From assembly GCA_016795385.1 (NCBI GenBank), contig JAEUHI010000025.1, positions 83,859 through 147,858 on the forward strand: a DNA stretch of 64,000 nucleotides, written 5' to 3'. The position numbers were made by a program, and so were the translations under genes. Shown one piece after another: positions 38,206 through 47,662 of the stretch (within the stretch, counting starts at the first letter, position 1; each line of letters starts with the position of its first letter). Below the pieces are notes generated by a model. It did not search any database. It was not told the origin of the DNA and saw only the letters and a list, made by a program, of their open reading frames with translations. Origin of the DNA: Verrucomicrobiales bacterium. GTDB taxonomy: Bacteria; Verrucomicrobiota; Verrucomicrobiia; Verrucomicrobiales; DEV007.

Positions 38206-38976
38206 ATGCTCACCAAGCGCATCATTCCCTGCCTCGACGTCACCGATGGACGGGTCGTCAAGGGCACCAATTTCGTGAACCTCCGCGACGCCGGCGACCC
38301 CGTCGATTGCGCCGTGGAATACAATCGCCAGGGGGCCGACGAGCTCGTCTTTCTCGACATCACCGCCTCCTCCGATGGACGGCAGACCATGGTCGATGTC
38401 GTGCGCCGCACCGCCGAGCGCTGCTTCATGCCCGTCACCGTCGGCGGCGGCATCCGCAAGGTCGAGGACATGCGCGAGATGCTCCTCGCCGGAGCCGACA
38501 AGGTGGGCGTCAACACCGCCGCAGTCAACGATCCCGAACTCGTCTCCGCCGGATCGAAGGCCTTCGGTGCCCAATGCATCGTCGTCGCGATCGACGCGAA
38601 GCGGAAAGCCGACGGCACCGGCTGGGAGGTCTACACGCACGGAGGACGCACCCCGACCGGACGCGACGCCGTCGCATGGGCGAAGGAGGTCTACCAACGC
38701 GGCGCCGGCGAAATCCTTCTCACGAGCATGGACGCCGACGGCACCAAGGCCGGCTACGACATCGCCCTCACCGCCGCCATCAGCGCCGCCGTGCCCATTC
38801 CCGTGATCGCCAGCGGAGGTGCGGGCAATCTCGATCACATGGTCGAGGTTCTCGACCGGGGCAAGGCCGACGCCGTCCTCGCCGCCAGCATTTTCCACTT
38901 CGGCGAATACACCGTCGCCGATGTGAAGGAGTATCTCGGAAAACACGGCGTGCCGGTGCGGCCGGCGGTGGGGTGA
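38206..38976 (+). CDS. hisF: Imidazole glycerol phosphate synthase subunit HisF
   Basis: Cyclase subunit that forms IGP and AICAR in histidine synthesis with HisH. The 256-residue TIM barrel starts with [20 protein letters not shown] and contains [51 protein letters not shown] and VIASGGAGN, the phosphate-binding and catalytic loops. ATG 38206 is chosen at the conserved N terminus. No other his gene is nearby. Confidence 0.96.
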   Translation: MLTKRIIPCLDVTDGRVVKGTNFVNLRDAGDPVDCAVEYNRQGADELVFLDITASSDGRQTMVDVVRRTAERCFMPVTVGGGIRKVEDMREMLLAGADKVGVNTAAVNDPELVSAGSKAFGAQCIVVAIDAKRKADGTGWEVYTHGGRTPTGRDAVAWAKEVYQRGAGEILLTSMDADGTKAGYDIALTAAISAAVPIPVIASGGAGNLDHMVEVLDRGKADAVLAASIFHFGEYTVADVKEYLGKHGVPVRPAVG

Positions 38977-39064
38977 GAAAAATTCGCTTTTCACCAAACC
39001 GCCATCACGCGGTAACCAATCGGTAACACGGATCGGGGAGGATGGGCTCGTCGAAACCCTCCGT

Positions 39065-39084
39065 CGCGGACGCGATCGTCCGCG
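39065..39084 (+). terminator. Weak hairpin after hisF
   Basis: CGCGGAC (39065-39071) pairs with GTCCGCG (39078-39084) over six bases. It lies in the 151-base gap after hisF. No T-run follows, so a terminator role is tentative. Confidence 0.25.
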
Positions 39085-39127
39085 CAACGGGAAGCTTCGG
39101 CGAGAAAACCGAAATCCATCCCCATCC

Positions 39128-39820
39128 ATGAAGAACCGACTGATCCCGTCCGCCCGCAACCGCCGCACCCGCGCCTTCACCCTCATCGAACTGCTCACCG
39201 TCACCGCGATCATCGCGGTGCTCTCGGCCGCGATCTTCCCGGGGGTGAAGGCCTCGATGCGCAACGCCCAGATGAATGCGGCGATGCAGAACGCGCGGCA
39301 GATCTCCGTCTCGCTCCGGAATTACGCCGCCGACTTCGAAGGCATGTTCCCCGCGGCCTTCGATCCGAAAACCGAGGAGGAATACTCGAACTCGAACGAG
39401 GTCTTCCGGAATCTCTTTCCCCAATACATCGACACCGAGCGCGTCTTCGCCGTCACCGGCAGCGCGTGGGGCGGACGGGCCGACGGCCGCATCGACGACG
39501 AAAACGAGATCCTCGAGCCAGGCGAAAACCACTGGGCCTACATCGCCGGACTCACCGACACCTCGCGCAGCGACTGGCCCCTCCTCGTCGATGGCAGCAA
39601 CGGCGAAGGCGGCTACGGCTCCGTGAAGACCGAAAAGGGTGGCCTCTGGGAAGGCGGCAAAGCCATCGTCGTCCGCGTCGGCGGCAGCGCCGAGACCGTG
39701 CGGCTCGAGGGCGATGACGGCGACCGCTACCTGCCCCGCTACGGCTATCCCGAAGACAACGCCCTCGACCTCGAAGCCTACATGGGAGACGGACCGAAGT
39801 TCCTCGATCCGGCCGAGTGA
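39128..39820 (+). CDS. Type IV pilin-like (pseudopilin) protein
   Basis: The 230-residue protein has a prepilin N terminus: a basic leader, then FTLIELLTVTAIIAVLSAAI with the conserved glutamate at +5. The leader is long (16 residues) and the cleavage residue before F is Ala (R-A-F), not the usual Gly, so processing is uncertain. The globular part, NARQISVSLRNYAADFEGMF and ENHWAYIAGL, resembles verrucomicrobial/planctomycetal secreted pseudopilins found in many copies per genome. The role is unknown. The two-component genes follow 63 bases later. Confidence 0.8.
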   Translation: MKNRLIPSARNRRTRAFTLIELLTVTAIIAVLSAAIFPGVKASMRNAQMNAAMQNARQISVSLRNYAADFEGMFPAAFDPKTEEEYSNSNEVFRNLFPQYIDTERVFAVTGSAWGGRADGRIDDENEILEPGENHWAYIAGLTDTSRSDWPLLVDGSNGEGGYGSVKTEKGGLWEGGKAIVVRVGGSAETVRLEGDDGDRYLPRYGYPEDNALDLEAYMGDGPKFLDPAE

Positions 39821-39883
39821 AAAATTCCATCCGGTCGCGATTCGCCTTCCCATCCCCACGGCCTTTTTGTTAGACTCCGCGTT

Positions 39884-41167
39884 ATGAAGGGCAGCAGCAT
39901 GTGGCTGAGCCGACGCCAGGTCCGCTGGCTCATCGTGCTGCTCGCGCTGCTGCCTCTCCTCCCCGCCATCGTCGCGATGCGCCTCGCGATCGACAACGCC
40001 CTCCGCGAGCGCGACGAGGCCATCGCGGAGGAGACGCGGATCTACCGCGATCAGTTGATCTACCTCGTCACCCGCACCTCGCTTAATGCCAGACCGGAGG
40101 CGGACGGTGCCCTGCTCTTCTCCCAGCTTCAACGCATCTTCGGGGAAGAGGCGACCGTGCAGCTGCTCGATCCTTCCTCGGAGAATGTCTGGGCGCATGG
40201 CCGCACTCCATCGGGCGACGCCATCAGCATGGTCATCCAGGAGGGCGTCTACACCGGCTGGACCGTCCTCCTCGACCGCGTCGTAGATCTGCCCGAATAC
40301 ATCCGCGAGGCGAAAGTCAACGCCTGGGCCCGCGCCAGCGCGTGGGCCTGCGGGGTCGCCCTCGTCGCCGCGCTCGTGTGGTTCGCGGTGCACCGCGGCC
40401 TGCAGGTCGACGATCTCCGCAGCGATCTCCTCACCACCGTCTCACACGAGATGAAAACGCCCCTCGCCTCGATGCGTATCCTCCTCGAAACCCTCGCCGA
40501 CGATCAGGACGGCATGATCCACCTCGACGACGCGAAGCGGCGCGACTACCTCGACCTCACCTTGCAGGAAAACCGCCGCCTCACCCGCTTGGCCGAGGAT
40601 TTCCTCACCTTCGCCCGTCTCGAGCGCGGGGAACTCAAGCTGCGCCATGTCGTCTGCGATCTCGACGGGATCATCGACCAAGTCCTCACCGAACTCGCGC
40701 CGGCCATTGAAGCAGCGGGGGCCAACGTCTCCCACGGTCCAACCGATCGCCGCGTCTGGGGAGATCCCGAAGCGATCACCTCGATCGTCCGCAACCTCGT
40801 CGAGAACGCGTTGAAATACGGCATCGGTGCCGACGGGGTTTCCGAGATCCACCTCTCGACCCTACCCTCTTCAATGCCCGACCATACCCTCTTGGTCGTC
40901 GCCGATCACGGTCCCGGCATCGCCCCGGCTCATCAGCGCGCCATTTTCCGCCGCTTCTTCCGCATCGACGACCGGCTTTCGAATTCGGGGTCCGGCGTGG
41001 GGCTCGGACTCGCCATCTGCCGCCACTTCGCGAAGACGATGAAAGGCCGGATCGACTGGGAACCGAATCCCGGAGGCGGCAGCCGTTTTGTCGTGAGACT
41101 CCGCTCCGCTGAATCACGACCTTCGCGAACGAACCTTACCGAAACCCCGGAACCCGCCCTGACATGA
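39884..41167 (+). CDS. Sensor histidine kinase
   Basis: The 427-residue protein has two membrane helices (about residues 14-33 and 152-168) that flank an extracytoplasmic sensor region of about 120 residues. No clear HAMP domain follows. The phospho-acceptor is H188 in VSHEMKTPLASM. The ATP-binding domain shows NLVENALKYG, DHGPGIAP and SGSGVGLGLAI. The signal is unknown. It overlaps the response regulator by four bases (ATGA), so the pair is coupled. Confidence 0.92.
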   Translation: MKGSSMWLSRRQVRWLIVLLALLPLLPAIVAMRLAIDNALRERDEAIAEETRIYRDQLIYLVTRTSLNARPEADGALLFSQLQRIFGEEATVQLLDPSSENVWAHGRTPSGDAISMVIQEGVYTGWTVLLDRVVDLPEYIREAKVNAWARASAWACGVALVAALVWFAVHRGLQVDDLRSDLLTTVSHEMKTPLASMRILLETLADDQDGMIHLDDAKRRDYLDLTLQENRRLTRLAEDFLTFARLERGELKLRHVVCDLDGIIDQVLTELAPAIEAAGANVSHGPTDRRVWGDPEAITSIVRNLVENALKYGIGADGVSEIHLSTLPSSMPDHTLLVVADHGPGIAPAHQRAIFRRFFRIDDRLSNSGSGVGLGLAICRHFAKTMKGRIDWEPNPGGGSRFVVRLRSAESRPSRTNLTETPEPALT

Positions 41168-41865
41168 CCACCCATCGCCTCCTCATCGTCGAGGACGATC
41201 CCGCGCTCCTCCGCGGGGTCGCCGACAACTTCGCCGCCCGCGGCTACCACGTCGAGACCGCGAGCGATGGCGAACGCGGACTCGAGAAAGCACGGCGTCT
41301 CAAACTCGATCTCGCGATTCTCGACGTGATGCTGCCGCGCATCAACGGCTACGAGATCTGCCGCAATCTCAGGCATGAGGGATCGTCCCTGCCCGTCGTG
41401 TTCATGACCGCGAAAGGCGAGGAAAGCGACGTCCTCCTCGGACTCGGCCTCGGAGCCGATGACTACGTGCGCAAACCCTTTGGCATCCGCGAACTCCTCG
41501 CCCGCGTGGAGGCCGTCTTGCGGCGTGCCGAGGCACGCGACCCGAAGAGCGGGGACACCGGTGAAGTCGAATTCCGTTTCGGCGACTTCGTCCTCGACCG
41601 ATCCTCACGCTCCCTCCGCCGGATCGGCGGAGACGAGATCGAGCTTTCCCCCAAGGAATACGGCCTGCTCGATTTCTTCTGCCAGCGCGCCGGCCGCGCC
41701 CTCAGCCGCGACGAAATCATGGACGAAGTCTGGGGCTACGACTCCCGCGTCACGAGCCGAAGCATCGACCGTTTCGTGACGAACCTCCGAAAGAAGATCG
41801 AGACAGATCCCGGGCATCCAAGGATCGAGACGATCCGAGAGTTTGGGTATCGGTTCCGGGTGTGA
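41164..41865 (+). CDS. OmpR/PhoB-type response regulator
   Basis: The 233-residue protein has a receiver domain with acidic D11 and D12, phospho-acceptor D54 (AILDVMLP), the conserved T82 and K104 (VRKPF). The C-terminal winged helix (LSPKEYGLLDFFCQRAGRAL, then RSIDRFVTNLRKKIE) binds DNA. It is the partner of the kinase before it. Target genes are not visible. Confidence 0.94.
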   Translation: MTTHRLLIVEDDPALLRGVADNFAARGYHVETASDGERGLEKARRLKLDLAILDVMLPRINGYEICRNLRHEGSSLPVVFMTAKGEESDVLLGLGLGADDYVRKPFGIRELLARVEAVLRRAEARDPKSGDTGEVEFRFGDFVLDRSSRSLRRIGGDEIELSPKEYGLLDFFCQRAGRALSRDEIMDEVWGYDSRVTSRSIDRFVTNLRKKIETDPGHPRIETIREFGYRFRV

Positions 41866-41873
41866 GCGCTGCG

Positions 41874-43373
41874 TCACGCCAACGCCTCGCGGATGACATG
41901 CCCGTGCACGTCCGTGAGCCGGCGCTCCATCCCGTTGTGGTACCACGTGAGCCGCTCGTGATCGATTCCTAACAAGTGCAGAATCGTGGCGTGGAAATCG
42001 TAGACGGTGGAAATGTTCTCGACCGCCTTCCAGCCGAATTCATCCGTCGCCCCGTAGCTGAAGGGGGCCTTCACCCCCGCTCCCGCGAGCCAGCCGGTGA
42101 AGCCGGCGGGATTGTGATCGCGACCACTCGCGCCTTTCTGGAAGGTCGGCATGCGCCCGAACTCGGTACACCAGACGACGAGCGTGTTTTCGAGAAGACC
42201 ACGCTGTTTCAAATCCTTGATCAGCGCGGCGGTCGGTTGGTCGAGGATGTGGGCGTGACCGGGATATTGCTCGTAGATCGACTTGTGGCCGTCCCAGTTG
42301 CCGACGCCCTCGCCCATCGCGTAGGCCCCGTTGAAAATCTGCACGAAGCGCACCCCGCGCTCGAGGAGACGGCGCGCGAGGATGCAGTTTTTCGCATAGC
42401 CTGCCCGCACCGCGTTCTGCGTGTCGTCGGCGCCGTAGGCCTTCAGCACGTGCGCCGGCTCGTTCGCGAGATCGGTCAATTCCGGCACCGAGAGCTGCAT
42501 GCGCGCGGCCAGTTCGTAGCTCGCGATGCGCGCAGCGAGTTCGGAATCGCCGGGAAACTGCTCGAGGTGCCGCGCATTGAGCCGTTTCAGAAAATCCGAG
42601 GTGTCGCGGTTCGCCGCCGGCGAGATTCCGGCAGGAGTATCGAGGTAGCGGATCGGCTTCGCCGCATTGAAGGAGGTGCCCTGAAACTGCGCGGGGAGAA
42701 AGGCCGAGCCCCAGTTGTTCCCCGCCGCTTGCGGCAGGCCGCGCGGATCGGGGATGGAAACGAAGGCGGGCAGGCTGTCGTTGTCCGAGCCGAGCGCGTA
42801 ACTCGTCCACGCGCCCATCGAGGGATATCCCTCCAGCGTTTGCCCGGTGGACATGTAGGTCTCGCCAGGACCGTGAGTGTTTGTCTTGCTGGTGAGCGAA
42901 TGGATGAAGCAGAGATCGTCGGCCAGCTCCGCGAGATTCGGGATGAGGTCGCTGATCATCTTGCCGCTCTGTCCGCGCGGTTTGAATTCGTATTTCGGCT
43001 TGATCAGATTCCCCTGCTCGCCCTGAAAGGTGACGATCTTCTGGTCCGACGGCATCGGGGTGTCATGCCGTTTGATCAACTCGGGTTTGTAGTCCCACGT
43101 ATCGACCTGGCTGACTGCCCCCGAACAGAAAATGACGAGGACGTTCCGCGCCTTTGCTGGAAAATTGCCGTTCCTCGACGCGTAGGGCTGCGCCGGATCG
43201 ATCTGCGGACGGAAAGGACCCAGCTTCGAAGTCGAGGCGAGCAAGGAATCACGACCGAGCAACTGCGCCAGCGCGATCGATCCGAGACCGGTCGCCGACT
43301 GGCTGAGAAAACGACGCCGATCGAGCAAGGTGCGTCCAGCGGCGGAGAGGGCTTCGGCGGAGGGACGGTTCAT
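41874..43373 (-). CDS. DUF1501 protein with Tat signal
   Basis: From ATG 43373 the protein has 499 residues. A twin-arginine signal ([20 protein letters not shown]) predicts folded export to the periplasm. The family core is visible in [47 protein letters not shown] and [15 protein letters not shown], as in the sulfatase-like DUF1501 family of planctomycetes and verrucomicrobia. It usually forms an operon with a DUF1549/DUF1553 cytochrome; here that partner lies 0.9 kb away behind an inserted toxin-antitoxin pair. Function is unproven. Confidence 0.9.
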   Translation of the reverse strand: MNRPSAEALSAAGRTLLDRRRFLSQSATGLGSIALAQLLGRDSLLASTSKLGPFRPQIDPAQPYASRNGNFPAKARNVLVIFCSGAVSQVDTWDYKPELIKRHDTPMPSDQKIVTFQGEQGNLIKPKYEFKPRGQSGKMISDLIPNLAELADDLCFIHSLTSKTNTHGPGETYMSTGQTLEGYPSMGAWTSYALGSDNDSLPAFVSIPDPRGLPQAAGNNWGSAFLPAQFQGTSFNAAKPIRYLDTPAGISPAANRDTSDFLKRLNARHLEQFPGDSELAARIASYELAARMQLSVPELTDLANEPAHVLKAYGADDTQNAVRAGYAKNCILARRLLERGVRFVQIFNGAYAMGEGVGNWDGHKSIYEQYPGHAHILDQPTAALIKDLKQRGLLENTLVVWCTEFGRMPTFQKGASGRDHNPAGFTGWLAGAGVKAPFSYGATDEFGWKAVENISTVYDFHATILHLLGIDHERLTWYHNGMERRLTDVHGHVIREALA

Positions 43374-43381
43374 GCGTGGAG

Positions 43382-43409
43382 AATACGGGAGAATTCCGAC
43401 CACTGAATA
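43382..43409 (+). repeat. Possible degenerate heptamer array upstream of the DUF1501 gene
   Basis: In-register heptamers read AATACGG, GAGAATT, CCGACCA and CTGAATA. The last equals a unit of the nuoD-nuoE array. The conservation is weak, so this is a possible relic only. Confidence 0.3.
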
Positions 43410-43434
43410 CCCGTCTTCGCGGCTCGGTAAGTAA

Positions 43435-43446
43435 ATTGTATACAAT
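43435..43446. promoter_or_regulatory. Palindromic operator ATTGTATACAAT, copy 1
   Basis: A perfect 12-base palindrome 61 bases upstream of the DUF1501 start (minus strand) and 54 bases before the antitoxin start (plus strand). An identical copy precedes the DUF1549/DUF1553 gene (47623-47634). The TTGTATACAA core resembles GntR-family operators. The TACAAT half could also act as a -10 box. Confidence 0.6.
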
Positions 43447-43500
43447 CAATTGGCCGCAGTAGTTGCCAAAAAGGAAGCATTCCGCTACCTTTTCAACACC

Positions 43501-43776
43501 ATGGCCACCCTTGTCATCAAATCTTTCCCCGAAGAACTGCATGCCAAACTCAAGGCCATGGCAGCGGCGCACCGCCGGTCGGTGACGCAGGAGACGATTC
43601 ATTTGATCGAGGCGGCGCTGGCCTCGGAAGAAACGGCGCGGGTGGCGGAGGCTCCGACCTCCTATTGGGCCACGAGGAAGCTGTTGCCGGAGTATGAGGC
43701 GCTCTTGAAATCAGGCGCTCTTTCATCGGACGTCGATAGCGCGATCGGTCTCTCCGAAGAACGCGATTCCGGATGA
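43501..43776 (+). CDS. FitA-type ribbon-helix-helix antitoxin
   Basis: From ATG 43501 the protein has 91 residues. The N-terminal ribbon-helix-helix is visible in TLVIKSFPEELHAKLKAMAA, with the helix AAHRRSVTQETIHLIEAAL, as in FitA/VapB antitoxins that repress their own promoter. The C-terminal tail should bind the toxin. The last four bases overlap the toxin start (ATGA). Confidence 0.8.
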   Translation: MATLVIKSFPEELHAKLKAMAAAHRRSVTQETIHLIEAALASEETARVAEAPTSYWATRKLLPEYEALLKSGALSSDVDSAIGLSEERDSG

Positions 43777-44213
43777 GACGGCTTTTCTTCGATGCAGCCT
43801 ACCTCGGCAAACTCCACTGGACGGAACCGGGGTCAACCGAAGTGCGGGCGCTGGCTTCCACCGCGGATCAGCTAGTCTGCTCGCAACACGGGCGCGCCGA
43901 ATTTCACTCCATCGGTTTCCGCAAAGTCCGGGAAGGACTTGCCACTGCTCCAGCGCTCCACGGAGTGATTGCCCAGTTCCGCTCCGATTTGGCAAATCAA
44001 GCCATCCTTCTTCTCCCCCTCACCGACTCCATCCTCGACCGCATCGAAGCCGCCTTCGCCAGTGCCCCGACCACCCTCTATCTGCGCGCCGCCGACGCGC
44101 TCCATCTCGCGACGGCGGCGGAACACGGCTTCACCGAGATCTATTCGAACGACCGGCATCTCCTCGCCGCGGCACCCGTGTTCGGGATCAAAGGAATGAA
44201 TGTCATTTCATGA
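43773..44213 (+). CDS. PIN-domain toxin (FitB/VapC type)
   Basis: The 146-residue protein has the PIN ribonuclease acidic residues D7 (LFFDAAYLGKL), E43 (RAEFHS), D108 (RAADALHLATA) and D127 (SNDRHLLAA). It is expected to cleave RNA when freed from the antitoxin. The gene pair is inserted, in the opposite direction, between the DUF1501 gene and its usual DUF1549/DUF1553 partner. Confidence 0.85.
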   Translation: MRRLFFDAAYLGKLHWTEPGSTEVRALASTADQLVCSQHGRAEFHSIGFRKVREGLATAPALHGVIAQFRSDLANQAILLLPLTDSILDRIEAAFASAPTTLYLRAADALHLATAAEHGFTEIYSNDRHLLAAAPVFGIKGMNVIS

Positions 44214-44249
44214 GCTGAGCCGACCCATTCCGAGCCGGCCGCCGCCAAC

Positions 44250-47200
44250 TCACGGCAAAAACAGAAATTCGTTCGAATTCAGCAGCGCCCGGCACAGGCT
44301 GAAGAGCCCGTGTTGTTTTGTCAGGTAGGCGGCTTCCTCGCGTTCGGTCGGATCGCAGGTTCTACCGAAAGCGAGGAGGAAGGCCTCGTCGGCGAGCTTC
44401 ACGGGATCATCGGTCCCGGCGTTCGCTTTGACGCGTTCGGCGAAGCGGTTGGCCTGATCGAGAATGAAACCGCTGTTGTAGAGATTCAGCGCCTGGATCG
44501 GCGTGGTGGAGCGGCCTCGGGCGGGCATGACCTGTCCGGCGTCAGGACAATCGAAGGCGCCGAAGATGGCGTCGTGCTCCATGCGCAGCTTCAGCGAGTA
44601 AACCATGCGGCGGTAGTCGGCGGCATTGAAGTCGTCCTTCGCGACCCAGTTGCGGGCGTAGTTGGCGTTCGGCTCGAAGAGGAGGAAGCCGGGTCCATAC
44701 ATCCGCGTGTCGAGCGCGCCGCTGACCAGGAGAACGTTGTCGCGGATGGACTCGGCCTCGAGGCGCCGCGGGGGGAAACGCCAGAGGAATTCCGATCCCG
44801 CGTCGGCCTGGATCGCTTCGGGACGCGGGGCGGAGGACTGGCGGTAGGTCTTGGAGGTGAGGATGAGACGGTGGAGATGCTTGAGCGACCATCCATGCTC
44901 GACGAGTTCGGCGGCGAGCCAATCGAGCAGCTCGGGATGGCTGGGGCGGAATCCCATCGCTCCGAAATCGGACGGTGTCGCGACGAGGCCACGTCCGAAG
45001 TGGTAATGCCAGATCCGGTTGACGATGACGCGGGCGGTGAGCGGATTCGCCGGATCGATGATCCAGTTCGCGAGGGCGACGCGTCGATCGACTTCGGGAG
45101 CGTCGGCGGGGAGGGCGAAAGACCCTGACATTCCGGCAAAAACGCTCAGGCTGGCGGGCGCGACGACTTCCTTCGGCGAAAGCGGATCGCCGCGGAAGAG
45201 GCGTTTGGTCGGTTCCTTGGGCTGCACGAACTGACCGGCGTAAACTTTCGGCAGGGTAGCGAGATCGGCGCGCTCGGCCACCAGCGGGGCGATGCGCTCC
45301 CACACGGCACGGGCTTTTTTGGCTTGGTCAGGGTCGAGTCCGGCGAGGTCGTAGGTGACGGCGTCGGCGGCGGGAGCCCCGACCGGAGCACGCCCTTCGG
45401 AGGAGGCCACGGTATGCCAGGGACCGGTCGCGTCCTTCGCCACTTCGATGCGGTAGCGGGTGGCGAGTCGGTCGCTGTATTTCCCTTCGCGGTCGCGCGC
45501 CCAGGTGATGCGATCGACCGTCGCGGGCGCCTTCAGTTCGATCATGACCCAGCCCTTGCCGGGCGTGTTGGAAATCCAAGAGCGGCCGTTGCCGAATTTT
45601 CCGTCGTTGATGTGAGCGAGTTTGTGCGAGGCGTTGTTCGGGAAATCGCCGGACGACGTCGGTTTGCCGCCGAGGGCGACGTTCGTTTCGCCGGACCAGA
45701 TTTCCAATTCATCAATGCACGGTTGCCCGCTGCTGCTGGCCTCGATCGCAAAACGCACGAAGCGCGCCTCGGCGGGTGTGAAGGACTCCTCGTTGCCCTT
45801 CGCATTCACCGGTGCCCGCAGTCTTGGCTGGCTACCGGTGGCTCCGGCGTCCTGCAGCACAAGGACATCGGCGCTGATCGCGGCACCGGTCTGGCCGCCA
45901 CGCAGGAAGATCGCGGTTTTCTCCGAGAAGTCATGCTCACCGGCATCGTAAAAGCCCGACCACATCGCCTTGTTGCCGACATCGGCGGTGCCGTCGGCGA
46001 ATTTCTGCTGATCGACCTTGGCGATCTCGGTCTGGTCGTCGCGCGTCGCGGGATCGCCGTCGTGGTCTAGCACATAGCGCGCGTCGGTGGTGTGGGAAAG
46101 AAAACCGCTGCCCCACGAGAGCCAGACGCGCTTCTTCCCGGTGGTCTGGGGACGCCACGCGAAGACATCAAGACCGGGCATGCTTTCAAACCAGAGATAG
46201 CTGCCCCCCGAGACGTTCGGGAGACGGTCCACGCCGCCGAGGTCGCCGAGATGACCGCGCTGGTAACCTTCGCGGTTCCTGCCCTCTCCTTTCGGCTCGG
46301 CAAGTTGAGTGGTTCTGACAGGGTCAAGTTCGTCAATGAAGAGGGTCGAGCCGAGGTAAGGCGCGGGCTTGAGAGCAGCAAGTTCTTTTCGCAGCGTGGC
46401 GATTTCGGAGGCGAGCTTTTCGGCACGCGCTTTTCGCTCCGCGTCGTCGGTGCCGCGGAGGTCGCGTTCACCATGCTGGACGCCGGCGAAGACGGACTGC
46501 ATCGCGAAGAAGTCGGTCTGGGTGACGGGATCGAATTTGTGGTTGTGGCACTTCGCGCAGACCATGGTGGTGGCGAGGAAGGCGGTGCCGGCGGTGTTGA
46601 CCATGTCGCTCAACTCGTCCTGCCGCTGCATGGCGTTGAGGAGCGGGTCCTGGCCTTTCACGCGGTCCCACGGACCGGCGACGATGAAACCGGTGGCGGC
46701 GTCCTCGCCCACGGTGTCGCCCGCGAGCTGCTCGAAGACGAAACGGTCGTAGGGCTTGTCGTCGTTGAAGGCGCGGATGACGTAGTCGCGATAGTGGTAG
46801 GCATTGGGCCGCTCGTGGTTTGTCTCGAAGCCGGCCGAGTCGGCGTAGCGCACCACGTCGAGCCAATGCCGCGCCCAGCGCTCGCCGAAATGAGGACTGT
46901 CGAGGAGTCGGTCGGCCAGCGAGGCGACGGCGGCATCGACGTGTGCGGCGTCGGCCCCCTCGGCATCGATGTCGTGGAGAAACTGCCGCGTGGTGTCTTT
47001 GTCAGGGAAGAGACCCGTCACATCCAGAGCCATGCGCCTCACCAGCACCCGTGGCTCGGCCGGAGGATTGAAGGCGAGGCCTTTCTCTTTGAGTTTCGCC
47101 TCGATGAAGGCGTCGATGGGGTTGGCGTGATCCGATGGCGGCACCGCCGGCTTCACGACGGGCTGGTAGGACCAGTGATCGACCGTCTTTTTCTCCAACT

Positions 47201-47582
47201 CGGCCTGCGCCCCTTTCCAGAGGTCGTCCTGATCGATCCACTCCTTCAAACTCGCAACTTCCTCCGCGGTGAGCGGATCGCCCTTCGGCGGCATGCGGTG
47301 GGCCTTGTCGGTCGAGGTAACCAGGGAGATGAGATAACTCTCCGCGCTCTTGCCGGGAACGATCGTCTTCTCCCCCGAGTCCCCCCCACGCAGCGCCGCG
47401 ACGAGCGAGTCGAGTCGCAGTCCGCTTTTCTGCGTTTCGGCACCGTGGCAGTCGAAGCAGCGGGCCTCGAGCACGGCGGGCAGTCCGGCGGCGGCGGAAT
47501 TTCCTGACAAGCCCGCCACTATCGCCAAAACCGCTCCGGCAAGGAAGAGGATCGGGGATTGTCGATGGACAGGATTGGCCAT
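44250..47582 (-). CDS. PSCyt1-DUF1549-DUF1553 protein with an internal discoidin-like domain
   Basis: From ATG 47582 the protein has 1110 residues. A signal peptide is followed by a cytochrome domain with heme motif CFDCHG (C42-C45-H46) and a MPPKGDPLTAEEVASLKEWI stretch. DUF1549 (RHWLDVVRYADSAGFETN) follows, then a second CxxCH motif (CAKCHNHKFDP). In the middle lies an F5/8-type carbohydrate-binding-like region (VDRITWARDREG), and DUF1553 closes (ALANWIIDPANPLTARVIVN, then YHFGRGLVATPSDFG). It is thought to act in the periplasm, often alongside polysaccharide or sulfatase genes; the reaction is unproven. The usual DUF1501 partner is not adjacent. Confidence 0.92.
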   Translation of the reverse strand: MANPVHRQSPILFLAGAVLAIVAGLSGNSAAAGLPAVLEARCFDCHGAETQKSGLRLDSLVAALRGGDSGEKTIVPGKSAESYLISLVTSTDKAHRMPPKGDPLTAEEVASLKEWIDQDDLWKGAQAELEKKTVDHWSYQPVVKPAVPPSDHANPIDAFIEAKLKEKGLAFNPPAEPRVLVRRMALDVTGLFPDKDTTRQFLHDIDAEGADAAHVDAAVASLADRLLDSPHFGERWARHWLDVVRYADSAGFETNHERPNAYHYRDYVIRAFNDDKPYDRFVFEQLAGDTVGEDAATGFIVAGPWDRVKGQDPLLNAMQRQDELSDMVNTAGTAFLATTMVCAKCHNHKFDPVTQTDFFAMQSVFAGVQHGERDLRGTDDAERKARAEKLASEIATLRKELAALKPAPYLGSTLFIDELDPVRTTQLAEPKGEGRNREGYQRGHLGDLGGVDRLPNVSGGSYLWFESMPGLDVFAWRPQTTGKKRVWLSWGSGFLSHTTDARYVLDHDGDPATRDDQTEIAKVDQQKFADGTADVGNKAMWSGFYDAGEHDFSEKTAIFLRGGQTGAAISADVLVLQDAGATGSQPRLRAPVNAKGNEESFTPAEARFVRFAIEASSSGQPCIDELEIWSGETNVALGGKPTSSGDFPNNASHKLAHINDGKFGNGRSWISNTPGKGWVMIELKAPATVDRITWARDREGKYSDRLATRYRIEVAKDATGPWHTVASSEGRAPVGAPAADAVTYDLAGLDPDQAKKARAVWERIAPLVAERADLATLPKVYAGQFVQPKEPTKRLFRGDPLSPKEVVAPASLSVFAGMSGSFALPADAPEVDRRVALANWIIDPANPLTARVIVNRIWHYHFGRGLVATPSDFGAMGFRPSHPELLDWLAAELVEHGWSLKHLHRLILTSKTYRQSSAPRPEAIQADAGSEFLWRFPPRRLEAESIRDNVLLVSGALDTRMYGPGFLLFEPNANYARNWVAKDDFNAADYRRMVYSLKLRMEHDAIFGAFDCPDAGQVMPARGRSTTPIQALNLYNSGFILDQANRFAERVKANAGTDDPVKLADEAFLLAFGRTCDPTEREEAAYLTKQHGLFSLCRALLNSNEFLFLP

Positions 47583-47622
47583 GCGCCACCTTGCGCTCAA
47601 TTTCCGGGAACCGCAATCTTGG

Positions 47623-47634
47623 ATTGTATACAAT
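47623..47634. promoter_or_regulatory. Palindromic operator ATTGTATACAAT, copy 2
   Basis: A perfect 12-base palindrome 40 bases upstream of the DUF1549/DUF1553 start, identical to the copy at 43435-43446. It lies in the 80-base gap after the hydrolase gene. Together the two copies suggest a shared regulator, possibly of the GntR family. Confidence 0.6.
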
Positions 47635-47662
47635 ATGCGGCAGAATCGCGCCATGTTCGCGG

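Noticed and set aside
39065..39084. Strong rho-independent terminator after hisF
   Set aside because: The hairpin has no following T-run; kept only as a weak feature.
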